64,000 nt of DNA, taken from the NCBI RefSeq assembly GCF_002312805.1, contig NZ_NMUA01000015.1, positions 1 through 64,000 of the forward strand, in the 5' to 3' direction. The notes below the pieces were generated by a model. It made no database searches. It was not told where the DNA came from and saw nothing but the letters and a program-made list of their open reading frames with translations. Shown here piece by piece: positions 18,472-27,196 of this stretch; the stretch's first letter is position 1; every line of letters begins with the position of its first letter. Both the position numbers and the translations under genes were made by a program. The DNA is from Sphingobium sp. D43FB. Its GTDB lineage: Bacteria > Pseudomonadota > Alphaproteobacteria > Sphingomonadales > Sphingomonadaceae.

Positions 18472-19485
18472 TCAGGCCTGGGTGGCGAGGGGTAACCGGA
18501 GGCGATTGTTTCCAGTCGGAATCGACGTTTGCGCCGTGCGGCTTGTCGAGGGCGTCACAAGCATTGGCACGTTGCAGTGTGCCATCAGGTAGGACGCGAC
18601 CGTCCCGTAGGGAACGTCGGAGACATGCTGATGGCTATGGCCTCGCGCGGACAGCACGGCGAGATCCGCCCCCTTGCGTTGGATCAGGTCGCTGAGCGCC
18701 TCACGCACATCATCTCCGCGGATCGAGATCGTGCGCACGCGCAGGCCGGACGTCGAAAGATTGGATTTGATGCGGTCCAGATAACTTCGAGCGGCTTGTT
18801 CGTTGCGTTCGATGAGGCTTTGCCGAAGCCTCTTGTCCTCAACTTCGAGGGGCCGCGCCTCGATCATTTCAGGGGTTGGGACGACATGGACGAGAAGCAG
18901 CTCGGCGTTAGCGGCTCTTGTGAGACGCACGGCGAGGGGCAGGACGCTTTCGGCCCAGCGAGAACCGTCAAGCGGAACGACGATCCGTCGATAGGCGCGT
19001 GCAGGAACAGCGGCTTCCACGGGCACGAGCAGGACGGGGCCAGGCGCTTGCGACAGCACCTTGTGAACGGTCCCCCCCATGCCGGTCCGACCACTCTCCT
19101 GTCTTCCGCGCCTTCCCAGCACGACCGTTCCGTCGTCGCAGTCTCGCACGAAGCGACAGATTTCGTCGGCTGTGGGGCCTTCGGCCAGTTCGATCGTGGT
19201 TTGGGTCGAGGGTGCCTGCACCGCGGCGGCGCACCGATCGAGGGCACGCAAGGCCTCGCGCCGTCGCAGGTTGCATTCGATCGGGTCTGGGCGTGTGTCG
19301 GGCGAGGTGTCACCGTCCAGCACCTGCAGCAGGGTTATCGGGACATCGAGCGTCGTCGCGAGCGCGAGAGCGTGCGGATAGATCCACGCGTTGCGATCGG
19401 TGCAGTCGATGCAGGCGACGATGCCAGACCCCTTCGGTGTCGGGGGGGCCTGTAAGAGGGATGGAAACGCAGAAATGGCAGACAT
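18472..19485 (-). CDS. universal stress protein, two-domain, coupled to ndvB
   Basis: A 337-residue tandem USP. The ATG at 19485 has GGAGGT seven bases upstream and is preferred over the longer frame from 19530. Domain one (about 15-165) ends with GRTGMGGTVHKVLSQAPGPV, a full Gx2Gx9G-type nucleotide loop. Domain two (about 170-310) begins YRRIVVPLDGSRWAESVLP. The last 25 residues are a polar tail. The stop lies two bases before the ndvB start, a strong sign of an operon in which this USP is co-translated with the glucan synthase. It may tune glucan synthesis or simply share the same low-energy induction. Confidence 0.9.
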   Translation of the reverse strand: MSAISAFPSLLQAPPTPKGSGIVACIDCTDRNAWIYPHALALATTLDVPITLLQVLDGDTSPDTRPDPIECNLRRREALRALDRCAAAVQAPSTQTTIELAEGPTADEICRFVRDCDDGTVVLGRRGRQESGRTGMGGTVHKVLSQAPGPVLLVPVEAAVPARAYRRIVVPLDGSRWAESVLPLAVRLTRAANAELLLVHVVPTPEMIEARPLEVEDKRLRQSLIERNEQAARSYLDRIKSNLSTSGLRVRTISIRGDDVREALSDLIQRKGADLAVLSARGHSHQHVSDVPYGTVASYLMAHCNVPMLVTPSTSRTAQTSIPTGNNRLRLPLATQA

Positions 19486-19742
19486 GGGACGACCTCCAGT
19501 TGCCGTCGGTTCCCCAGTCGCCGGCGGCATTGATTTCGACAGGTATTATCGACGCGTCATCGGGCCTGGCCTTCTCCCCCCGATTCGGGCCAGTCCGCGT
19601 GACGCTATCGGGGCTCCGCGGCATGGGACATTAGGGCTTTTACGAATGCCGGCGGATACGCGTCTCTGTCTGGCAACGCGCCAGGCGGCCGAAAGTGGCT
19701 GGCTGGCGCGAAATGGGCTGGTCCGTCCTGACCGCAGGTTCC

Positions 19743-22127
19743 TCAATGCGGCTTGCCTGCCTCCGCATCCGCGACCGCCTTGAGTGTGCGAACGAAGCTG
19801 TCGGGATTGAGGGAAATGGAATCGATCCCCTCGGAAACGAGGAAGGCCGCGAAATCCGGGTGATTGCTCGGGGCCTGTCCGCATATCCCGATCTTGATCC
19901 CGGCGACATGGGCCTTGCGGATGGCTTCCGCGATCATCCGGGTGACGGCCTCGTCGCGTTCGTCGAAGAGGCTGGCGAGAAGGCCTGAATCGCGGTCGAC
20001 GCCGAGCACCAGCTGGGTGAGGTCGTTGGAGCCGATGGAGAAGCCGTCGAAGCGCGTGGCGAACTGTTCAGCCAGGATCACATTCGACGGTATCTCGCAC
20101 ATCATATAGACTTGGAGCTCATTGTCGCCGCGGCGCAGGCCGTTGGCGGCCATTGCTTCGATCACGCGATCCGCTTCGGTCGGCGTGCGGCAGAACGGCA
20201 CCATGACGATGACATTCGAGAAGCCCAATGTCTCGCGGACCCGCTTGAGCGCGCGGCATTCCAGAGCGAAGCCTTCGCGGTAGCGTTCGTCATAGTAGCG
20301 GGAGGCGCCGCGGAAGCCGAGCATCGGGTTTTCCTCGTCGGGCTCGAAGACATCGCCGCCCACGAGATGAGCATATTCGTTCGTCTTGAAGTCGCTGAGG
20401 CGCACGATGGCAGGGTGCGGATAATAGGGGCTTGCCAGCTTCGCGATGCCGCGCGCGAGAACGTCGACGAAATAGTCGGACGGCCGCGGATAACCGCGCG
20501 TGAGGTCTCGGATCTGGCGTTGGGTTTCGGGCGTCGTGCGCTCCGGGTGGACAAGCGCCATCGGATGCACTTTGATGTGCGCGTTGATGATAAACTCCAT
20601 CCGGGCGAGGCCGACGCCGCGCGCCGGCAGCCGCCACCACTGGAAGGCCGCAGCCGGATTTGCGATGTTGACCATCATGTCGGTGCTGGTGGCGGGCAGG
20701 GAGCCGATGTCGACTTCGGTCACCGAAAAGTCGAGCTTGCCATCGTAGATCGTGCCGATGTCGCCGTCCGCGCAGCTGATCGTGATCTCCTGGTCCTCGG
20801 CGATCAGTTCCGTGGCGTTGCCGGTGCCGACGATCGCGGGCACGCCGAGTTCGCGGCTGACGATGGCGGCGTGGCTGGTCGTGCCGCCATGATCGGTCAC
20901 GATGCCTGCCGCGCGCTTCATGACGGGCACCCAGTCCGGGTCGGTCGTCTCGGTGACGAGGATTGAGCCGTCCCGAAATTGCGTGATATCGGCAGCGGTC
21001 CGGATCACGCAGGCTTTGCCGGTCGCAATGGCCGTGCCGATGGCGGCACCGGTCGCCAGACCCTTGCCTTTCGACTTGAGCGTATAGTGCCGGAAGGATG
21101 TGGTGCTCGATTGGGCCTGGACGGTCTCCGGTCGCGCCTGAACGATATAGAGTTCGCCGGTCTCGCCATCCTTCGCCCACTCCATGTCCATCGGGCGCCG
21201 GTAATGGTCCTCGATGGCGACCGCCCAGCGAGCGAGCTGGATGATGTCGGCATCGTCGAGGACGAAGGCCCCGCGCTCCTGCGCAGTCGTTTCGACGATC
21301 CTTGTCCGGTGGCTCCCGCCCTCACCGTAGACCATGCGGAAGGCCTTGCTGCCCAACTCCTTGTCAATGATGGGCTCGGCTCCCGGCTGTGCGAGAAGCG
21401 GCTTGAAGACCACGTACTTGTCGGGATTGACCGTGCCTTGAACGACGGTCTCGCCAAGTCCCCAGGCCGCGCTGACGACGATGGCATTGGGAAAGCCGGT
21501 CTCAGTATCCACCGAGAACATCACGCCGGAGCCGGAAAGGTCCGAACGCACCATCTGCTGGATACCGATCGACAAGGCGACATCGAGATGATCGAAGTCT
21601 TTGGCCTCCCGATAGCTGATCGCGCGATCGGTAAAGAGCGAAGCGTAACAGCGCCTGCAGGCGTCGAGGAGTTCGCGGTCGCCGCGAACGTTGAGGAAGG
21701 TCTCCTGCTGGCCAGCGAAGCTTGCATCGGGCAGATCCTCCGCGGTGGCGCTGCTGCGGACGGCGACGGCTGGGCGATTGACACCCAAGCGCCGGCTCAA
21801 TTGCGCGTAAGCTGCGATAATCTCGTCTGCGATCTGCGTCGGGAAGCTGCTTTCGAGAAAGAGGGTGCGGATGGCGTTGCCGGTTTCCTGGAGCGTCGCT
21901 TTGCCGGAGTGGAAATCATTGAGGTGCTCGGCGACAGTCCGTTCGAGCTTGTTCTCGGACACATGAGTCCAATAGGCATTGGCGGTCGTCGCGAAGCCGG
22001 ACGGAACCTTCACACCCTTCTGGCTGAGAGCGGCCGTCATCTCGCCCAGCGAGGCGTTCTTGCCGCCCACTGCGGGCAGGTCGGTTATCCCGATATTCTC
22101 GAACCAAAGAATGTGTGGCTTGGACAT
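19743..22127 (-). CDS. ppsA: phosphoenolpyruvate synthase
   Basis: A 794-residue pyruvate, water dikinase that converts pyruvate and ATP to PEP, AMP and phosphate; length and domain order match the family. The N-terminal ATP-grasp domain (about 1-340) begins VGGKNASLGEM. The swivelling phosphohistidine domain carries GGTTSHAAIVSRELGVPAIV around residue 415, with the catalytic histidine. The C-terminal PEP/pyruvate barrel ends with GICGQAPSNHPDFA. PEP synthase appears in anoxia-survival gene sets next to USPs, where it may recycle pyruvate. Its gene is read away from cytochrome b561. TTACGTAA at 22215-22222 lies about 90 bases upstream of the start and may be a regulator site. Confidence 0.96.
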   Translation of the reverse strand: MSKPHILWFENIGITDLPAVGGKNASLGEMTAALSQKGVKVPSGFATTANAYWTHVSENKLERTVAEHLNDFHSGKATLQETGNAIRTLFLESSFPTQIADEIIAAYAQLSRRLGVNRPAVAVRSSATAEDLPDASFAGQQETFLNVRGDRELLDACRRCYASLFTDRAISYREAKDFDHLDVALSIGIQQMVRSDLSGSGVMFSVDTETGFPNAIVVSAAWGLGETVVQGTVNPDKYVVFKPLLAQPGAEPIIDKELGSKAFRMVYGEGGSHRTRIVETTAQERGAFVLDDADIIQLARWAVAIEDHYRRPMDMEWAKDGETGELYIVQARPETVQAQSSTTSFRHYTLKSKGKGLATGAAIGTAIATGKACVIRTAADITQFRDGSILVTETTDPDWVPVMKRAAGIVTDHGGTTSHAAIVSRELGVPAIVGTGNATELIAEDQEITISCADGDIGTIYDGKLDFSVTEVDIGSLPATSTDMMVNIANPAAAFQWWRLPARGVGLARMEFIINAHIKVHPMALVHPERTTPETQRQIRDLTRGYPRPSDYFVDVLARGIAKLASPYYPHPAIVRLSDFKTNEYAHLVGGDVFEPDEENPMLGFRGASRYYDERYREGFALECRALKRVRETLGFSNVIVMVPFCRTPTEADRVIEAMAANGLRRGDNELQVYMMCEIPSNVILAEQFATRFDGFSIGSNDLTQLVLGVDRDSGLLASLFDERDEAVTRMIAEAIRKAHVAGIKIGICGQAPSNHPDFAAFLVSEGIDSISLNPDSFVRTLKAVADAEAGKPH

Positions 22128-22535
22128 GACTTTCCCCAGCTTCCGGTAGGCGGCGTCTCAACATGAAGACCACTCTTCGGTCGGGAGCATTGCTGTCCTT
22201 TGGTCCGCCGGTCATTACGTAAGGACCCTATGAGGCGCACGCCGGTCGGATCGACAAGGCACGTGGCCGACGAGCGCGGCCGAGCCCGGCTGCTGCCGCG
22301 ATGTCTGAGCCAGCCGAGACCCGCGCGGCGAACCAAGCGTGATCGGGTGAGCCTCCATCGAGCGATACCCTTGCCGGGCACAGTGCCTTTGCAGGTCGTT
22401 GAGGTCGGGGCGCTGCTGTTCCTCTTGATTGGCCTATGGCCGCTCGCGCAGACCGCTGGCTGGTTCTGATCAACCGTTTGACGCATCCGGGGGACGCGCG
22501 TCCGACGTTGTCCCCACCACAAAGGGAGAAATACC
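22128..22535. other. divergent intergenic region, ppsA / cytochrome b561
   Basis: About 400 bases holding the promoters of two divergent genes. It contains the palindrome TTACGTAA at 22215-22222. A short forward frame at about 22382-22469 encodes a hydrophobic tail (VEVGALLFLLIGLWPLAQ) that could be the C-terminal remnant of a membrane protein; it has no ribosome site and was not called as a gene. No FNR-type box was seen. Confidence 0.5.
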
Positions 22536-23087
22536 ATGCAGGAATCCCGAAGCCGATATTCGACCGTGTCGATCATGCTGCACTGGACGATCTTTGTGCT
22601 GATCTTCGCCAATGCCACCTTCGGCGGCTGGATGGAGGATGCGGATGGACCCGCCAAGCTCAACTATTTCCAGCTCCATAAGTCGGTCGGTATCACCGTG
22701 CTCGTGTTGAGCCTGTTCCGGCTCGGCTGGAGAATCACGCACCCTTGGCCGCCATTTCCCGACGCGATGGCAACATGGGAGCGCGTCCTTGCCCGCAGCA
22801 CGCACATTCTCTTCTACATGCTGATGATCGGGGTGCCATTGCTCGGCTGGGCTGCCGCATCGGCCGGCGGCGCGCCCGAGGTGCCGCTATACGGCGCGGT
22901 GCCGGCACCGAACCTTCCATTGAGCGAGAACGAAGATCTTTCCGAGGCGCTCGGCGGCCTGCACAAAGCGATGGTCAAGGCGATCTACGTCGTGCTCGGA
23001 CTACATGTCCTGGGCGCGCTCAAGCATCATTTCCTCGACAGGGACGAGGTGCTGAGTCGGATGTTGCCGCTGTTCCGGCGGCGCTGA
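22536..23087 (+). CDS. cytochrome b561 family protein
   Basis: A 183-residue four-helix di-haem b membrane cytochrome of the bacterial b561 (CybB) family, which passes electrons between quinol and other carriers and can quench superoxide. It begins RYSTVSIMLHWTIFVLIF with the first haem histidine in HW. Further candidate ligands are LHKSVG (helix 2), RSTHILFYMLM (helix 3) and LHVLGALKHHFLDRDEVL (helix 4). Length matches the family (about 176 in E. coli). The start has AAAGGGAG upstream. It is divergent from ppsA and followed by scar DNA. Confidence 0.93.
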   Translation: MQESRSRYSTVSIMLHWTIFVLIFANATFGGWMEDADGPAKLNYFQLHKSVGITVLVLSLFRLGWRITHPWPPFPDAMATWERVLARSTHILFYMLMIGVPLLGWAAASAGGAPEVPLYGAVPAPNLPLSENEDLSEALGGLHKAMVKAIYVVLGLHVLGALKHHFLDRDEVLSRMLPLFRRR

Positions 23088-23164
23088 GCCTCGGCGAGTT
23101 CCACCTGCGTCGGGGGCTCCGCCGAGGCGCGCGCCGGTGGCGTCGGTGGGCAGCAGCAGCCGGG

Positions 23165-23510
23165 CGGATAGGCCGCTCATGCTGCGCTCGCCCAGCGTCA
23201 GCAGCATACAGTCGCCGCGCGAGCCCGTCCGACTGGGTGACGGGGAAGTCGTCCTCGAACATCTGAATGTTGCGCGCGCCGAAGCTATTGCGGGCGTTTG
23301 AGCCGCGCACCGACATGCCGACATCGCGGACCATGGCCCTGGATCACTACGACGCCGGGGGAGAGCTTGACGATATCGGCGATGGTGGTCGCCGGTGTTT
23401 AACGGAAGGCGTTGTCGTCAATCGTCGTCACGGTCTGGCCCGTGACCTTCGTGGTGAGCGACAGCGCCTTGCCGGGTGACGATGATGTCAGAGACCTCGG
23501 TCTCCTTGCT
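23165..23510 (-). pseudogene. TonB-dependent receptor plug domain, shattered
   Basis: The reverse strand carries the N-terminal plug region of a TonB-dependent outer-membrane receptor spread over several frames. Recognisable pieces in order are EVSDIIVT, TVTTIDDNAFR followed by an in-frame TAA, TPATTIADIVKLSPGVVVIQ, and after a frameshift VRDVGMSVRGSNARNSFGAR and IQMFEDDFPVTQSDGLAR. At least two frameshifts and one stop are present and the beta-barrel part is missing. Receptors of this kind import siderophores or other large nutrients. This copy is dead. Confidence 0.8.
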
Positions 23511-23749
23511 CGTCGATGTCGGTCGGTGCTGTCAAGTTGAGCGAGCCGATGGAGCCAGGCGTACCGGAGGTGCGGACTGCCTGTTGTTCGAGTCACTCGC
23601 TAGTTCGGCCTCCGGTCGAATGGGACAGGTCAGGGGCTGTCAGAGCGCCGCTCTGGGATGCCCATAGCACTTGGTGTCATCTGAGAGCGTCAGGTGGCGG
23701 CCTAATGCGTCAAACGGCGACCCTAGCAAGTAGGCACTGCGTCACATAT

Positions 23750-23904
23750 CATCGGTCAGCCGTGCAGTTTCAGATCTCGTGCGGGCAGGTTTGCTTTCGC
23801 GGCACTATCAGGGCTTTCGCGTCGACCACCACAATCGGGGCGCCCAGCGTGAGGCGGTCTATACGCTCATGCCGCCGGTTTTCATGGTCATGCGCAGGCA
23901 CTGA
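23750..23904 (+). pseudogene. C-terminal fragment of the winged-helix gene family also at 55.5 kb
   Basis: The frame ending at the TGA at 23902-23904 reads SRAVSDLVRAGLLSRHYQG, then VDHHNRGAQREAVYTL. This matches the C-terminal wing region of the intact gene at 55518-56096 (SRAVSDLVRAGMLHRHYQG, VDHHNRGGQRQAVYTL) almost residue for residue. The N-terminal two thirds are absent and the tail differs. It shows that two copies of this unnamed family once existed on this element, or that one was brought by another mobile piece. Confidence 0.75.
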
Positions 23905-23946
23905 AGGCATCGCGTCTTCAACGCGGGGGCAACGTTTTCGACCAAT

Positions 23947-24129
23947 TCACGCCATGTCATCGGCCGCTTTCAGCCTCTCTGGCATGGCAAGTAGCTTGGC
24001 GGCTGCCATCAGGATTGCCTCATCTGCGCTGGGGAAAGCCTCTGTCGAGCTTATCGACACGCCATCAGGATATGGGATCGTAGCCTGGAACCCGTTGCCT
24101 TTGGGCGTCGCACTCAGCCGAACTTCCAT
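23947..24129 (-). CDS. small hypothetical protein
   Basis: A 60-residue protein (begins MEVRLSATPKG) with a good ribosome site, GGAGG, seven bases before the ATG at 24129. It has an amphipathic C-terminal half (PSADEAILMAAAKLLAMPER) that could form a helix pair, and no signal or membrane segment. No family is recognised. It lies in the scar region between remnants, so it may be a survivor of a former operon. Confidence 0.5.
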   Translation of the reverse strand: MEVRLSATPKGNGFQATIPYPDGVSISSTEAFPSADEAILMAAAKLLAMPERLKAADDMA

Positions 24130-24201
24130 GACCTCGCCTCCAAACCTGCCATCCAAGGCGGGAACGGTGCGAATTCCATTCCGAATGCGCGCATATACGG
24201 C

Positions 24202-24330
24202 ATGGAAACTCCCATCTCATCCTCCGCCAATAGCACCGGCACGGCTGTCAACGAAGCGGCCGCCGAGGCGTTGGATGCGCCCGGCGTGACCGACGTCGCC
24301 GATCGCTTCCGGATCGTCGAGCAGGAGTAG
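24202..24330 (+). CDS. possible tiny ORF, 42 residues
   Basis: An open frame from the ATG at 24202 to the TAG at 24328-24330 encodes a short acidic, Ala/Val-rich peptide ending DRFRIVEQE. There is no clear ribosome site, so it may be the tail of a lost gene rather than a real one. No other gene covers it. The rest of 24331-24422 shows no gene. Confidence 0.25.
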   Translation: METPISSSANSTGTAVNEAAAEALDAPGVTDVADRFRIVEQE

Positions 24331-24422
24331 GGGGCCGCAAGGTCTTATTGACCCATACGGCGGAGGTCAGCCGTGACATTCCATTCTAAAAAATTCCTGA
24401 CAGTTCGTGATACTGCACACCA

Positions 24423-24456
24423 TTGAAACTTCTTGAAACTTCCACTTTTCGGAAGT
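24423..24456. promoter_or_regulatory. candidate AbiEi operator repeats
   Basis: Directly before abiEi are two adjacent copies of TTGAAACTTC (24423-24432 and 24433-24442), overlapping an inverted repeat ACTTCC / GGAAGT (about 24437-24442 and 24451-24456). AbiEi-type antitoxins are known to bind repeats in their own promoter and repress it. Position and symmetry fit that role. The repeats also argue against a TTG start at 24433. Confidence 0.5.
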
Positions 24457-24468
24457 ATTAGGAATTTC

Positions 24469-25155
24469 ATGTCAAGCCTCGCGCAACAGGTGTCAGCGGC
24501 CGGTCTTGGGGACCGGATTTTTAGCGAACGCCAGCTTGGCGAGGCGCTGGGCGGTGGAGATGCGCGGCGCTACGGCCTGGTCAATCGCGCCCTCAAGGAT
24601 GGATCGCTCATTCGGGTAAAGCGAGGCACGTATACACTTGCACGGCCCTATCGCAGCGACCAGGCGCATCCCTTCGCGGTGGCCCAGGCCCTCGTTCCGG
24701 GAAGCTATATCTCATTTGAAACCGCGCTTGCACATCACGGGTGGATTCCTGAGGCAGTGTTCGTCACCGCGAGCGTTTCGCCGGGGCGCAAAACCCTGCA
24801 GTTCGACACCGCTGATTTCGGTCCGTTCACATTCCACCCTGTGGCCATCGAGGACTATCGTTTCCTTACCAGCGTCGAGCGTGGGTCCTTCAATAGGCTT
24901 ACAGCCTTCGTCGCCCAGCCGCTGCGCGCGCTCATGGATCTTGTAGCCTTGCGCAAGGCGCAATGGGCTGGCCTCGACTGGCTGACGAGCGGCATGCGCA
25001 TCGACGAAGACATGCTTCGGGCATTGAAACGAAAAGATTTTACGGAATTGAAGTCTGTCTACAAGCACAAGGGCGTCAATGCCTTCCTCGCCGCGTTCGA
25101 AGATGCAGTCTCGGCGGCAAAAACCTCTCTGGGCGGACAATCACGGCATGATTGA
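24469..25155 (+). CDS. abiEi: AbiEi-type antitoxin / transcriptional regulator
   Basis: A 228-residue protein with the layout of type IV antitoxin AbiEi: an N-terminal winged helix-turn-helix (about residues 1-60; YGLVNRALKDGSLIRVKRG TYTL) followed by an AbiEi_4-like C-terminal domain with SYISFETALAHHGW. AbiEi represses its own operon and counteracts AbiEii without binding it. The start is the ATG at 24469 with AGGA upstream. It overlaps the toxin gene by eight bases. The system stops phage growth by abortive infection and also stabilises mobile DNA. Confidence 0.88.
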   Translation: MSSLAQQVSAAGLGDRIFSERQLGEALGGGDARRYGLVNRALKDGSLIRVKRGTYTLARPYRSDQAHPFAVAQALVPGSYISFETALAHHGWIPEAVFVTASVSPGRKTLQFDTADFGPFTFHPVAIEDYRFLTSVERGSFNRLTAFVAQPLRALMDLVALRKAQWAGLDWLTSGMRIDEDMLRALKRKDFTELKSVYKHKGVNAFLAAFEDAVSAAKTSLGGQSRHD

Positions 25156-26008
25156 TATCATCAAGGAGAAGCTACGCCAGTATGGCGCCGCGAACGCGCT
25201 TGAGGAGGAAAATGCCGTCAAAGAGATCCTTCAGGAAGTCGCGCTTTACGCACTCTGGCGCGCCGACTTTTTCAATGTTGCTCTCTTCCAAGGCGGTACG
25301 AGCTTGCGCATTCTGCATGGATTGCCGCGCTTCTCCGAGGATCTCGACTTCCTCTTGCGCTCTCCTGATCCAGACTTTGACTGGTCCCCGTATCTCAAAT
25401 TGTTGACCGAGGTATTTGCCCAGTTCGGACTGAAGCTTGAGGCGCAGCCTAAGAACCGAATGGATACCTCTATTCGCCAAGCGCTCCTCAAGGATGACTC
25501 GATCGCCAGCCAGCTCGATCTGTCTTTCGTGGGCACGGGCCGCCCCAAGGCGATCAAGATCAAGCTGGAAATCGACGTTAATCCGCCGACGGGGTCGGGC
25601 GAGGGGACCACCTATCTCGATTTTCCGGCCGACTATGAAGTGCGCCACCAGGACCTGGCGTCCAATTTCGCCTTGAAGACCCATGCGCTGCTATGCCGGG
25701 GTTTCCTCAAGGGTCGCGACTGGTTCGACTTTTCCTGGTACGTTTCGCGTGACGTTTCGCCCAATCTCGATCTTCTGCGCAACGCGCTGGTGCAGGCCGG
25801 CCCATGGAAGGACGACACGCCGCTCGACGTCGATATGGCGTGGCTGAAGGACGCTCTTTCCGGTGTGATTGCCCGGATCGACTGGAAGGAGGCGTCCGAC
25901 GACGTTGGGCGTTTCCTGCGGCCCGCCGAGCTCAAATCGGTCGGCCTATGGAGCGAGCGCTTTTTCCTCGCAAAGCTCGATAAGCTTATTGCGACGTCAG
26001 GCCGTTAA
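25148..26008 (+). CDS. abiEii: AbiEii nucleotidyltransferase toxin
   Basis: A 286-residue protein of the AbiEii/AbiGii nucleotidyltransferase toxin family. The core motif GGTSLRILHGLPRFSEDLDF at about residues 54-73 combines the GGT-S nucleotide-binding signature with the D-D metal site. Related toxins (MenT) add nucleotides to tRNA acceptor ends; AbiEii itself binds GTP. The start at 25148 overlaps abiEi by eight bases, so both come from one message. A 78-base gap separates it from the nuclease pair on the same strand. Confidence 0.9.
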   Translation: MIDIIKEKLRQYGAANALEEENAVKEILQEVALYALWRADFFNVALFQGGTSLRILHGLPRFSEDLDFLLRSPDPDFDWSPYLKLLTEVFAQFGLKLEAQPKNRMDTSIRQALLKDDSIASQLDLSFVGTGRPKAIKIKLEIDVNPPTGSGEGTTYLDFPADYEVRHQDLASNFALKTHALLCRGFLKGRDWFDFSWYVSRDVSPNLDLLRNALVQAGPWKDDTPLDVDMAWLKDALSGVIARIDWKEASDDVGRFLRPAELKSVGLWSERFFLAKLDKLIATSGR

Positions 26009-26086
26009 TGTGTCGGCGCGGCATATCCGGCCCTGCGCCGAATACAGGTTCCGTTCTGCCTCGGCAGACAAATGGGGGGCGGATAG

Positions 26087-27196
26087 TTGAAGTTCATTCA
26101 CACGGCTGATTGGCAGCTTGGGAAGCCATATGGGCGCTTCGAGCCGGAGGTTCGCGCCGCGCTTTCCGAGGCGCGCTTCGACGCGATCGATGCGATTGGC
26201 GCCGCCGCTACACAGTATGGAGCAGACCATGTGATGGTCGCCGGCGATGTCTTCGACACGGAGGGACCTGAGGACCGCACGATCGTCCAGGCGATCTCCC
26301 GCATGGAGCGCCACCCATGCCGCTGGTGGCTGCTGCCAGGCAATCACGATTTCGCTCGCAACGGCGGCCTCTGGGATCGAGTGCGTCAACGTGCGGGCAC
26401 CGGCATCACAGTCCTCTTGGACCCGGTGCCCCAAGAGATTGAGCCGGGCATCTGGCTGCTGCCCGCACCGCTGACGCATCGTCACAACCTCGACGATCCG
26501 ACCGACCACTTCGATGGCATGGAAACACCCGGCGCCCGGCTGCGCATCGGCGTGGCTCACGGTTCGATCCGTGATTTCGGCACGCAGGGCGAAACGAAAA
26601 ACCAGATCGCGCCCGACCGGGCTCGTCGTTCGGCCCTCGACTATCTCGCGCTCGGAGACTGGCATGGCGCGCTGAAGGTCGATGCGCGCACCTGGTATTC
26701 GGGCACGCCCGAGACCGATCGCTTCCAGCGCGACGAACCGGGGCACGTGCTCCTGGTTGACGTCGCGGAGGGTCGCGAACCCACGGTCACACCGATCAGG
26801 ACGGGCCGTTTCCAATGGATCAGACGAAACTGGACCGTGAACGATCAAACGGGCTTCGACGCCGAGTGCGACCAATTGTTGGGATCGATCGACCCGCCGG
26901 CGACCCTTCTGGAGCTATCCCTTGCCGGCATCACCAGCCTCACGGATCGCGTGGGCATGATGGGTCGGCTCGAAAACGACGTCAGCCACCGCGTGCGCTA
27001 TCTCGATATCCGGGCCGCCGATCTTGTCGGTCGCCCCAGTGAGGATGATCTCGCGGCACTCGCGGTCGAAGGCATGCTCGGCGTTGCCGCCGCGAAGCTC
27101 TCCACCCGCATTGACGCGAGCGGCCCCGAAGCATCGATCGCGAAACGGGCGCTGGAACGTCTGTTCGTCGAATATAGCCGGGAGGAGAAGGCATGA
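26087..27196 (+). CDS. YhaO/SbcD-like DNA exonuclease (metallophosphoesterase)
   Basis: A 369-residue calcineurin-like phosphoesterase related to SbcD/Mre11 and Bacillus YhaO. Metal-binding motifs in order: HTADWQLG at the N-terminus, VAGDVFD near residue 54, LLPGNHD near 84, GVAHGS near 158 and GDWHG near 190. The family cuts DNA ends or hairpins under control of an SMC-like ATPase partner. The start is TTG at 26087 behind GGGGGGCGGA; no ATG fits, and the family N-terminus begins exactly here. The stop overlaps the next gene by four bases (ATGA). Confidence 0.9.
   Translation: MKFIHTADWQLGKPYGRFEPEVRAALSEARFDAIDAIGAAATQYGADHVMVAGDVFDTEGPEDRTIVQAISRMERHPCRWWLLPGNHDFARNGGLWDRVRQRAGTGITVLLDPVPQEIEPGIWLLPAPLTHRHNLDDPTDHFDGMETPGARLRIGVAHGSIRDFGTQGETKNQIAPDRARRSALDYLALGDWHGALKVDARTWYSGTPETDRFQRDEPGHVLLVDVAEGREPTVTPIRTGRFQWIRRNWTVNDQTGFDAECDQLLGSIDPPATLLELSLAGITSLTDRVGMMGRLENDVSHRVRYLDIRAADLVGRPSEDDLAALAVEGMLGVAAAKLSTRIDASGPEASIAKRALERLFVEYSREEKA

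Noticed and set aside
22200-22469. Forward ORF of 89 codons in the ppsA/cytochrome b561 gap
   Set aside because: Only the last 25 residues look protein-like (a hydrophobic tail); there is no ribosome site and the first part is low-complexity Arg/Pro. It was noted as a possible remnant only.
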